Shown here one piece after another: positions 6,746-12,002 of a stretch of 12,002 nucleotides of DNA. The notes beneath the pieces are model-generated. The model was not told the DNA's origin and did not search any database. It saw only the letters and a program-made list of their open reading frames with translations. Positions within the stretch are counted from its first letter, which is position 1, and each line of letters begins with the position of its first letter. Origin of the DNA: an uncultured Oscillospiraceae bacterium. Lineage in GTDB: Bacteria > Bacillota > Clostridia > Oscillospirales > Oscillospiraceae. Where the stretch lies: positions 1-12,002 of the forward strand of contig CAKTLD010000055.1 in NCBI GenBank assembly GCA_934572445.1, given 5' to 3'. Position numbers and translations under genes: made by a program.

Positions 6746-6934
6746 ATGACCGATCACACCAACAACGGCTGCACCTGCACCCCCAACACCGCCATCCGCT
6801 GCGCCGTGACCAACTGCGCCAACCATTGCAAGGACGCCCAGTACTGCGGTCTGAACGCCATTCAGGTCGGCACCCACGAGGCCAACCCCACCATGGATCA
6901 GTGCACTGACTGCCAGAGCTTCAAGAAGCAGTAA
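6746..6934 (+). CDS. DUF1540 small cysteine-rich protein
   Basis: A 62-residue soluble protein with eight cysteines (C9, C11, C19, C24, C28, C34, C53, C56). The pattern I-x-C-x-V-x-x-C (17-24), then C28 and C34, then I-x-V (39-41), ending C-x-x-C-x-S-F (53-59), is that of DUF1540, a clostridial/bacillary family of unknown function. The cysteine spacing suggests metal binding, but nothing proves it. The N-terminus carries an extra Cys-x-Cys (9-11). AGGAGG at 6730-6735 is 10 bases before the ATG. It stands alone between the trk terminator and the transporter pair; no terminator separates it from the latter, so all three may be cotranscribed. Family call is firm, role unknown. Confidence 0.85.
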   Translation: MTDHTNNGCTCTPNTAIRCAVTNCANHCKDAQYCGLNAIQVGTHEANPTMDQCTDCQSFKKQ

Positions 6935-6937
6935 AGC

Positions 6938-6989
6938 CCGTTTCCTTTGCAGCCGCCCGCGGGGCGGCCGCTACATAAACGGCAAAGGA
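6938..6989 (+). promoter_or_regulatory. Inverted repeats that can sequester the downstream ribosome site
   Basis: TCCTTTGC (6943-6950) is the exact complement of GCAAAGGA (6982-6989), which contains the ribosome-binding AAAGGA of the next gene. Between them is a perfect 7-bp hairpin, GCCGCCC (6952-6958) with GGGCGGC (6962-6968), loop GCG. A competing pair, CCGTTT (6938-6943) with AAACGG (6977-6982), overlaps both outer arms. There is no T-run, so this is not a terminator. It could act as a translational on/off switch. Confidence 0.5.
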
Positions 6990-7000
6990 TGGTAAAGCGC

Positions 7001-7354
7001 ATGACGAAACGCGGCAGATGCCGCGCCGCGGGCGCGCTCGCGGGCACGGTGAACGGACTTTTCGGCGGGGGCGGCGGCATCCCGCTCGTCGTTTTACTGC
7101 GCTCCTGGGCGGGGCTTCCCGACAAGACGGCCTTCGCCACCTGTGTGGCGGTCATTCTGCCGTTCTGCCTTGTGTCAGTGCTCGTATACGCCCTCCGCGG
7201 CGCGCTGCCGCTCGCGGAAGCGCTGCCCTACCTTGCCGGCGGGCTCGCGGGCGGCTTTCTCGGCGGCAGACTTTTCAAAAACGTGCCGAATGTGTGGCTC
7301 AGGCGTGTGTTCGCGCTGTTTCTGCTCTACGGCGCGGCGAGGTACCTGCTGTGA
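7001..7354 (+). CDS. Half-size TauE/SafE (TSUP) transporter, first half
   Basis: A 117-residue membrane protein matching one repeat of the TauE/SafE (TSUP, formerly DUF81) family, whose full members have about 240-270 residues in two homologous halves. Known members are linked to export of sulfite, sulfoacetate or other organosulfur anions; the substrate here is unknown. The signature is GALAGTVNGLFGGGGG (11-26) in the first helix, followed by three more hydrophobic segments (about 40-63, 70-88, 97-117). The frame stays open upstream with ATGs at 6947 and 6989. I chose the ATG at 7001 because AAAGGA at 6984-6989 is the only plausible ribosome site, although its 11-base spacing is long. The stop overlaps the next gene's GTG (GTGA). 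Confidence 0.8.
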   Translation: MTKRGRCRAAGALAGTVNGLFGGGGGIPLVVLLRSWAGLPDKTAFATCVAVILPFCLVSVLVYALRGALPLAEALPYLAGGLAGGFLGGRLFKNVPNVWLRRVFALFLLYGAARYLL

Positions 7355-7734
7355 CGCAGTGGCTGCTGCCCGCGCTCTGCGGGCTTTTCACGGGTATTCT
7401 CTCGTCCTGGGGCATCGGCGGCGGGACGCTGCTGCTTCTGTGCATGACGCTCTTTTTCGGCGTGGAGCAGCGCACGGCGCAGGCCATCAACCTGCTTTAC
7501 TTCCTGCCCACGGCGGGCGTTTCGCTCTTTGCCCACCGGAAGAACGGCTATCTCGACCGCGAGGCGCTGCGCGCCGCCGCGCCGCTCGGCACACTCTGCG
7601 CGCTCGCCGCCGCCTTTCTCACAACGATGATAGACAGTGCACTGCTGCGAAAGCCCTTTGGGCTGTTCCTGCTCTATGCGGGGCTGTCGATTCTCTTTGA
7701 AAAGAAAGGTAAAGGCAAAAAAGAAACGCCGTGA
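7351..7734 (+). CDS. Half-size TauE/SafE (TSUP) transporter, second half
   Basis: A 127-residue membrane protein, the second TauE/SafE half. GLFTGILSSWGIGGG (11-25) aligns position for position with the glycine-rich first helix of the preceding protein, so the two look like paralogous repeats. About four hydrophobic segments follow, then a basic tail rich in Lys. It starts at GTG 7351 with GAGGT at 7339-7343 seven bases upstream, and overlaps the previous stop (GTGA), implying coupled translation and a heteromeric transporter. The frame is open upstream on paper, but that part is a shadow of the first gene. A frameshift splitting one gene is possible, but a well-placed ribosome site and start argue for two genes. 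The stop codon lies inside the terminator hairpin. Confidence 0.8.
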   Translation: MTQWLLPALCGLFTGILSSWGIGGGTLLLLCMTLFFGVEQRTAQAINLLYFLPTAGVSLFAHRKNGYLDREALRAAAPLGTLCALAAAFLTTMIDSALLRKPFGLFLLYAGLSILFEKKGKGKKETP

Positions 7735-7753
7735 GCGTCCTCACGGCGTTTTT
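7724..7753. terminator. Bidirectional terminator between the TauE pair and the minus-strand cluster
   Basis: AAACGCCGTGAG (7724-7735) pairs perfectly with CTCACGGCGTTT (7740-7751), loop CGTC. TTTTT at 7749-7753 serves the plus strand, and AAAAAAGAAA at 7717-7726 gives a T-run for transcripts from the minus-strand nucleoside phosphorylase gene. It stops two converging operons. Confidence 0.92.
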
Positions 7754-7768
7754 CTGTATTCAGAATAT

Positions 7769-8518
7769 TCAGATCCGCAGCGCCGTTTCCAGCGCGATAT
7801 AGAGCTTCCCGAGATCGTGGTTCGCGTCGCGGAGGTCTGCTATATCGTAGCCGCTCTCCTCCAACACGTCTCCCGCCTCCAGAAAATTATAGAGCGCCAG
7901 ACCGTAAAAACTGCACACCGCCTGCACACCGGAGAGCTCCATCTCCACTGCAATGCAGCCCTCGCTCCTGCGCTGCCTGACAAGGCCCGTGGTCTCGCGG
8001 ATCATGGCATCCGTCGTCCACACCCGTCCCGTCACATGCGGCACGCCCAGCTCCGTGAAGATGGCGGAAAGCTTCTGCGCGTTTTCGACCGTCAGATAAT
8101 CGGACGGCGCGGCAAAGTAATACGAGCAGCCCTCGCCGCGGTAGGCCTCTGTCGGAACGATAAACTTTCCTTTTGTCGCTTCCCGGTTCAGGCTCCCGCA
8201 GGAACCGAACATGATGAACTTTGACGCACCGGCGACCCAACTTGCCTCGTAACATGCCGACGCGGCAGCCGCCGAACCGACGCCCGAGAGGTAAAAGGCA
8301 ACGTCCGTGCCTTTGTAATTCATCCGGTAAATGGGGATATTCCCGTTGCAGGAGCCGATCAGGGCGATGCGTTCGCAGGGATATGCTTCCAGCAGATACT
8401 GATAGATCCTTTGGGAAAAGAGGATCAGGCATTTTTCGACGAGATGCTTCTGCTCGCCGTAAAAATCTCTCAGGCTGAAAACAGGCTCAGTCCTGTTGTC
8501 AAAGCAGTCGGTGATCAT
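7769..8518 (-). CDS. Nucleoside phosphorylase (PNP/UDP family)
   Basis: A 249-residue cytoplasmic enzyme of the purine/uridine phosphorylase superfamily, which cleaves (deoxy)nucleosides with phosphate to base and ribose-1-phosphate. Visible motifs are SGVGSAAAA (78-86), the FGSCGS phosphate/base loop (104-109), WTTDAMIRET (167-176), and EME at 192-194, the ribose-binding element of hexameric type-I phosphorylases, followed by AGDVL. The base specificity (purine, uridine or other) cannot be assigned. The ATG at 8518 has GGAG at about 8528-8531. It lies 22 bases after rnc with no promoter between, so it is probably the last gene of that operon; the bidirectional terminator follows. In many Firmicutes smc follows rnc at this point. 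Confidence 0.88.
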   Translation of the reverse strand: MITDCFDNRTEPVFSLRDFYGEQKHLVEKCLILFSQRIYQYLLEAYPCERIALIGSCNGNIPIYRMNYKGTDVAFYLSGVGSAAAASACYEASWVAGASKFIMFGSCGSLNREATKGKFIVPTEAYRGEGCSYYFAAPSDYLTVENAQKLSAIFTELGVPHVTGRVWTTDAMIRETTGLVRQRRSEGCIAVEMELSGVQAVCSFYGLALYNFLEAGDVLEESGYDIADLRDANHDLGKLYIALETALRI

Positions 8519-8540
8519 GCGCGGCTTCTCCGTTCATCGT

Positions 8541-9218
8541 TTATTGCAGTGTTTCCAGCGCGTCCTTCGCGGCCATCTGCTCGGCTTCCTTCTTGCTTCG
8601 GCCCGCTCCCTTGCCCACGGTGTCTCCGTTGAGCAGGACCTCAAAAAAGAAGGTCTTGTCGTGATCGGGCCCGCTCTCGCCGGTCAGGCGGTAGACGAGC
8701 TGCTGGTTCGGCGTGCGCTGCACGAGCTCCTGCAAAAGCGTCTTGTAATCGCGGCGCTTTTCCTCGGCCACGTCCTCGCGTTCGGTGTCCAGCAGCACGC
8801 GGTGGATCAGCGCGCTCGCCGCGCTGATGCCGCCGTCAAGGTAAACGGCTGCGAACACCGCCTCGGTCGCGTCGGCCAGAATGGACGGGCGCGTGCGGCC
8901 GCCGCAGCTCTCCTCGCCGTTGCCGAGCTTCAGATACCTGCCCAGCTCCAGCCGCTGCGCGACCTCATACAAGCTGTCCTCGCACACCAGCAGCGCGCGG
9001 ATGCGCGTCAGCTCGCCCTCGGGCGCGTTGGGGTGCTTGGCAAAGAGAAATTCCGCCGTCACAAAGCCCAGCACGCTGTCGCCCAGGAATTCGAGCCGCT
9101 CGTTGCTGAAGATATTCGCGCCGCGGTGCTCGTTGGCGTAGGAGCTGTGGCGCAGCGCCTCTTCGAGCAGGGCGGGGTTTCTGAATTGATATTGCAGCTT
9201 TTCCGAAAGCGCCTGCAT
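8541..9218 (-). CDS. rnc: Ribonuclease III
   Basis: Double-strand-specific endoribonuclease for rRNA and mRNA processing; 225 residues, normal length. The signature NERLEFLGDSVLG lies at 39-51. Catalytic acidic residues are visible at E43, D47, D116 and E119 (DATEAVFAAVYLDGG). The double-stranded RNA-binding domain covers about 157-225, ending GRSKKEAEQMAAKDALETLQ. The frame is open further upstream, but the ATG at 9218 has AGGAGG at 9227-9232 eight bases away and gives the standard N-terminus. It follows acpP, as commonly seen in Firmicutes. No promoter is visible after acpP, so expression probably depends on reading through the hairpin at 9243-9270. Confidence 0.97.
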   Translation of the reverse strand: MQALSEKLQYQFRNPALLEEALRHSSYANEHRGANIFSNERLEFLGDSVLGFVTAEFLFAKHPNAPEGELTRIRALLVCEDSLYEVAQRLELGRYLKLGNGEESCGGRTRPSILADATEAVFAAVYLDGGISAASALIHRVLLDTEREDVAEEKRRDYKTLLQELVQRTPNQQLVYRLTGESGPDHDKTFFFEVLLNGDTVGKGAGRSKKEAEQMAAKDALETLQ

Positions 9219-9242
9219 GATGCATCCCTCCTGATAAAAGAT

Positions 9243-9270
9243 AAAAGGACGCCCCGCGCACAGCGGGGCG
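9243..9270 (-). terminator. Leaky terminator or processing hairpin between acpP and rnc
   Basis: Minus strand: CGCCCCGC (9270's complement to 9263) pairs with GCGGGGCG (9257-9250), loop TGTGC. The tail is TCCTTTTATCTTTTATC, an interrupted T-run, and the rnc ribosome site follows directly. On the plus strand TTTTTT at 9273-9278 would make a better terminator, but no plus-strand gene is present. It is probably a partial terminator that lets abundant acpP mRNA end while some transcripts continue into rnc. Confidence 0.6.
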
Positions 9271-9283
9271 GCTTTTTTCGTCT

Positions 9284-9529
9284 TTAGCCGAGCTTCGCGC
9301 TCAAGTAGCGCACGCAATCGCCGACGGTCTTGAGACCGGCCAACTCCTCCTCGGGGATCTCATCGACCTCAAACTCCTCCTCCATGGCCATCACCAGCTC
9401 GACAAGGTCCACGGAATCGGCGCCCAGATCGTCTTCAAAGGAGCTGTTCATCGTCACCTCGTCCGGGTCGATGGCAAACTGCTCAACGATCAGATCCTGC
9501 ATCGTCTTGAAAATTTCTTCAGGGCTCAT
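9284..9529 (-). CDS. acpP: Acyl carrier protein
   Basis: An 81-residue acidic protein that carries growing acyl chains on a 4'-phosphopantetheine arm in type II fatty acid synthesis. The attachment motif [11 protein letters not shown] places the modified Ser at S39. Length, acidity and the [13 protein letters not shown] helix pattern are typical. The start ATG at 9529 is preceded by a purine-rich GAGGAG at about 9538-9543. It has its own near-consensus promoter at 9565-9593, which fits the high demand for this protein. plsX, which uses acyl-ACP as substrate, is directly upstream and rnc downstream. Confidence 0.97.
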   Translation of the reverse strand: MSPEEIFKTMQDLIVEQFAIDPDEVTMNSSFEDDLGADSVDLVELVMAMEEEFEVDEIPEEELAGLKTVGDCVRYLSAKLG

Positions 9530-9564
9530 ACGTTTTTACTCCTCTTAGGATTTAGTTCTTCCAA

Positions 9565-9593
9565 ATAATACGGCAAAGGCCCTGCGCTGTCAA
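9565..9593 (-). promoter_or_regulatory. acpP: Strong sigma-A-type promoter for acpP
   Basis: Minus strand: -35 TTGACA at 9593-9588 (perfect), 17-base spacer, -10 TATTAT at 9570-9565 (5 of 6). It lies in the 98-base plsX-acpP gap, with a predicted start near 9558 and a leader of about 30 bases. No FapR-type palindrome was recognised. Upstream in the same gap, AAGCGG followed by A-runs occurs twice (about 9600-9620), too weak to call a terminator. Confidence 0.9.
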
Positions 9594-9627
9594 TACTCTT
9601 TTTACCGCTTTTTGCCGCTTCGTCCGC

Positions 9628-10653
9628 TCAGGCCTCCTTGCCGAGGCGCATCTTGTCGATATTCTGCCCAATATCGCCGATGATGCCGCTTTGCGCGACC
9701 TCCATCGCCTGACGCACCGCGTTGCAGAAGCCCACCTCGCTCGCGCTGCCGTGTGCTTTGATAACGGGCTTTGAAATGCCGAGCAGCGCCGTGCCGCCGA
9801 CCTCGTTCGCGTCGAGCAGCTTCTTGAAATCGTTAAGCTGTCCCTTGAGCAGCAGCGCTGCCAGCTTCGTGCCGGCGCTGTGCATGAGCATATCCTTGAG
9901 CTTGACGGAAAGGAGCTTGCCCGTGCCCTCGACGGTCTTGAGCATGATGTTGCCGCTGTAGCCGTCGGCAACGATCACGTCGCACTCACCGAGCATGGCC
10001 TCCTTGGCCTCAATGTTGCCGATGAAGTTGAGGTGTCCCGCCTCTCCGGCCTCTTTGAGCTTACGGTATGTTTCGCGGCGCAGCTCGTCGCCCTTGCTCT
10101 CTTCCGCGCCGATGTTCAAAAGGCCCACGCGCGGGCTTGCAACGCCCAGTACCTTCTGCGCATAATAACTGCCGAGATATGCGAATTGCAGCAGGTATTC
10201 CACCGTACACTCAGCGTTCGCGCCGCAGTCGATCAGCACCGCCTTGCCCTTCGCCGTGGGAATGGTGGGGGCCAGCGCCGCACGGCGAAGGCCGCGGATA
10301 CGCTTGACAACGAGCGTCGCGCCCGCAAGCAGCGCGCCCGTGCTGCCCGCGCAGACAAAGCCATCGGCCTCGCCGTCGCGCAGCATGGTCAGGCCCACCG
10401 TGAGCGAGGAATCCTTCTTCTGCTTGAAAGCGGTGGCGGGATCGTCGCAGATCTCGACCACCTCGGTCGCGTTGGCGATCTCCACCCCCTTCGGCAGCTC
10501 CTTGCAGCCGCAGCTTTCCAGCGCACGCAGGATATCCTCTGTCCTGCCGGTGAGGATGATGTCCGCACCGCAGCGCTCATGCGCCATCAGCGCGCCCTTC
10601 ACAGGGGCCAGAGGGGCAAGATCGCCGCCCATTGCGTCAACAATGATCTTCAT
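9628..10653 (-). CDS. plsX: PlsX, acyl-ACP:phosphate acyltransferase
   Basis: Converts acyl-ACP and phosphate to acyl-phosphate, the acyl donor for PlsY in phosphatidic acid synthesis; a soluble enzyme that works at the membrane surface. It has 341 residues, normal for the family. Conserved blocks include IVDAMGGDLAP (4-14), the segment CAGSTGALLAGA, LIDCGANAEC, LLNIGAEESKGDEL, IVADGYSGNIMLKTVEG, and the C-terminal GGTALLGISKPVIKAHGS. The ATG at 10653 has AAGGAG just upstream, overlapping the end of trmFO (4-base gap), so the two are cotranscribed. The acpP gene that makes its substrate carrier follows after 98 bases. Confidence 0.97.
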   Translation of the reverse strand: MKIIVDAMGGDLAPLAPVKGALMAHERCGADIILTGRTEDILRALESCGCKELPKGVEIANATEVVEICDDPATAFKQKKDSSLTVGLTMLRDGEADGFVCAGSTGALLAGATLVVKRIRGLRRAALAPTIPTAKGKAVLIDCGANAECTVEYLLQFAYLGSYYAQKVLGVASPRVGLLNIGAEESKGDELRRETYRKLKEAGEAGHLNFIGNIEAKEAMLGECDVIVADGYSGNIMLKTVEGTGKLLSVKLKDMLMHSAGTKLAALLLKGQLNDFKKLLDANEVGGTALLGISKPVIKAHGSASEVGFCNAVRQAMEVAQSGIIGDIGQNIDKMRLGKEA

Positions 10654-10657
10654 ACGT

Positions 10658-11980
10658 TCACTCCTTTACGTCGCTCAGTACTTCCTCGCGCAGCGCATCG
10701 ATGTGCGCGAGCGCACGTTCGGCCAGCAGCGCGTTCTTTGCCCGTTTTCCGCCCTTGACTCGGTAACCCAGCGGCGGCATGATGCCAAAGTTCACGTTCA
10801 TCGGCTGAAAATCCGAAACGGTGATATCGCTGATGTAGAGTCCCAGCGCGCCGACGGCTGTCTCGCGTGGGAAATCGACGGGTGGCTTGCCCTCGAGCCG
10901 CCGCGCCATCTCGATGCCTGCCAGAAAGCCCGAGGCCGCGGACTCGATATAGCCCTCCACGCCGGTCATCTGACCGGCAAAGGCGATGCGGTCATCCGCG
11001 ATGAGGCGGTAGTAGCGGTCCAGCATCCCCGGCGAGCGGAGATAGGTGTTGCGGTGCATCACGCCGTAGCGCACAAACTCCGCATCTTTCAGCGCGGGGA
11101 TCATCGAAAACACGCGCTTCTGCTCAGGAAAGCGCAGATGCGTCTGGAAGCCGACAAGGTTATAGACGCTGCCCTGCGCGTTGTCGCGCCGCAGCTGGAC
11201 GACGGCGTAGGGCTCTTTCCCCGTCTTCGGGTCGCGCAGGCCGCGCGGCTTGAGCGGGCCGTAGCAGAGCGTATCGTGTCCGCGGCGCGCCATGACCTCG
11301 ACGGGCATGCAGCCCTCGAAGACATGCTTATCCTCAAAGCCGTGTACCGGCGCTTCCTCGGCAGTGGTCAACGCCTGCCAGAAAGCGTCGTACTCCTCCT
11401 CCGTCATCGGGCAGTTGATGTAGTCCGCCGTCCCCTTGTCGTAGCGCGAGGCGAAAAACGCCGAATCCATGTCAACGCTCTCAAACGTCACGAGCGGCGC
11501 GGCGGCATCGAAAAAGTTCAGCGTGTGTCCGCCGCCGATCTTCTCGGCGATGGCGGCGGCGAGCGCGTCGCTCGTCAGAGGTCCCGAGGCGATGATAACA
11601 TTCCCCTCGGGGATGGCCGTCACCTCGCCGGGGACGACCGTGATATTGGGATGCGAACGGATCTTTTCGGTCACGAGCTTTGAAAAGCCGTAGCGGTCGA
11701 CCGCCAGCGCGCCGCCCGCCTCCACGCGCGTCGCGTCCGCGCAGGCAAGGATCAGCGAATCGAGGCGGCGCAGCTCCTCCTTGAGAAGGCCGACGGCGTT
11801 TTCGATCTGGTCCGAGCGCAGCGAATTCGAGCAGCACAGCTCGGCAAAATCCGCCGTGTGGTGCGCGGGGGTGGTCTTTTCGGGTTTCATTTCATGCAGC
11901 GTCACGGCGATGCCGCGCTGCGCGAGCTGCCAGGCAGCCTCGCAGCCGGCAAGACCGGCGCCGATCACAGTTACTTGCAT
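10658..11980 (-). CDS. trmFO: TrmFO, folate-dependent tRNA (uracil-54-C5) methyltransferase
   Basis: A 440-residue flavoprotein that makes ribothymidine at position 54 of tRNA using methylene-tetrahydrofolate and FADH2, the Firmicutes counterpart of SAM-dependent TrmA; formerly called Gid. The N-terminal FAD-binding motif [14 protein letters not shown] (3-16), LHEMKP and the [12 protein letters not shown] block with paired Cys are family hallmarks. Further typical blocks are [36 protein letters not shown] and GQMTGVEGY. It is complete, and its stop TGA lies 4 bases before plsX. The start ATG at 11980 has only a modest purine-rich ribosome site and overlaps an apparent upstream stop (TGATG), so it is probably translated by coupling within an operon extending beyond the window. 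Confidence 0.97.
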   Translation of the reverse strand: MQVTVIGAGLAGCEAAWQLAQRGIAVTLHEMKPEKTTPAHHTADFAELCCSNSLRSDQIENAVGLLKEELRRLDSLILACADATRVEAGGALAVDRYGFSKLVTEKIRSHPNITVVPGEVTAIPEGNVIIASGPLTSDALAAAIAEKIGGGHTLNFFDAAAPLVTFESVDMDSAFFASRYDKGTADYINCPMTEEEYDAFWQALTTAEEAPVHGFEDKHVFEGCMPVEVMARRGHDTLCYGPLKPRGLRDPKTGKEPYAVVQLRRDNAQGSVYNLVGFQTHLRFPEQKRVFSMIPALKDAEFVRYGVMHRNTYLRSPGMLDRYYRLIADDRIAFAGQMTGVEGYIESAASGFLAGIEMARRLEGKPPVDFPRETAVGALGLYISDITVSDFQPMNVNFGIMPPLGYRVKGGKRAKNALLAERALAHIDALREEVLSDVKE

Positions 11981-12002
11981 CAGTTCTCTTCTTTCTCCGC
12001 GG
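11980..12002 (-). CDS. Last codons of an upstream gene (possible)
   Basis: Read on the minus strand, one frame gives A-E-K-E-E-N followed by TGA at 11982-11980, overlapping the trmFO ATG (TGATG). A charged tail and a one-base overlap fit the end of an upstream gene in the same operon. In many Firmicutes topA precedes trmFO, but seven codons cannot identify a gene, and the other two frames are also open. Confidence 0.35.

Noticed and set aside
7018..7350. Extension of the second TauE gene upstream to 7018
   Set aside because: The Arg-rich translation is an out-of-frame reading of the first TauE gene; the GTG at 7351 has its own ribosome site and matches the family N-terminus.
9541..9564. FapR-type operator near the acpP promoter
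   Set aside because: CTAAATCCTAAG looks repeat-like but is a loose direct repeat, not the palindrome expected for FapR.
9880..11683. Long plus-strand frames (292 and 479 codons) opposite plsX and trmFO
   Set aside because: These are antisense shadows caused by high third-position GC. The minus-strand genes here are unmistakable by motif and length.
1..12002. Mobile element, prophage, CRISPR or defence system
   Set aside because: No transposase, integrase, Cas, nuclease-toxin or repeat-spacer pattern is present; all space is taken by recognisable chromosomal genes or explained intergenic signals.

Overview
The window looks like chromosomal core DNA from a GC-rich, low-GC-phylum (Firmicutes) bacterium, most likely a Clostridia/Oscillospirales-type gut anaerobe. 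The grounds are strong AGGAGG ribosome sites, an M-box magnesium riboswitch ahead of mgtE, the folate-dependent tRNA methylase TrmFO, a plsX-acpP-rnc cluster, a DUF1540 protein, and TTGACA/TATAAT-type promoters, all at roughly 60% GC by eye. The assignment is inference. I see no insertion sequence, phage, CRISPR, tRNA or rRNA.

Layout. Positions 1-2783 (minus strand) hold a magnesium module: promoter, M-box riboswitch, two tandem terminator hairpins, mgtE, then an M29 aminopeptidase cut off by the window's left edge. The aminopeptidase has its own likely promoter just past the mgtE stop codon, and a terminator lies between that promoter and its ribosome site. Positions 2837-6651 (plus strand) form a divergent membrane operon: yihY/brkB-like gene, trkA and trkH (potassium uptake), closed by a strong terminator. 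Positions 6673-7753 (plus) hold a small cysteine-rich DUF1540 gene, possibly with a forespore-type promoter, then two overlapping genes that each encode half of a TauE/SafE (TSUP) transporter; a bidirectional terminator follows. Positions 7769-12002 (minus) form a housekeeping cluster, transcribed in the order [end of an unseen upstream gene]-trmFO-plsX-acpP-rnc-nucleoside phosphorylase, with an extra near-consensus promoter ahead of acpP and a leaky-looking hairpin between acpP and rnc.

How the parts work together. MgtE imports Mg2+ under riboswitch feedback, and TrkAH imports K+; the two cation systems are driven apart from one 476-base intergenic region (2449-2924). PlsX makes the acyl-phosphate used for phospholipid synthesis and works with the acyl carrier protein encoded next to it. 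TrmFO and RNase III act on tRNA and structured RNA, and the nucleoside phosphorylase salvages bases. No clearly novel multi-gene system is visible. The points most worth a second look are regulatory: tandem riboswitch terminators, terminators abutting ribosome sites, and a self-sequestered ribosome site. The split TauE pair is the other.
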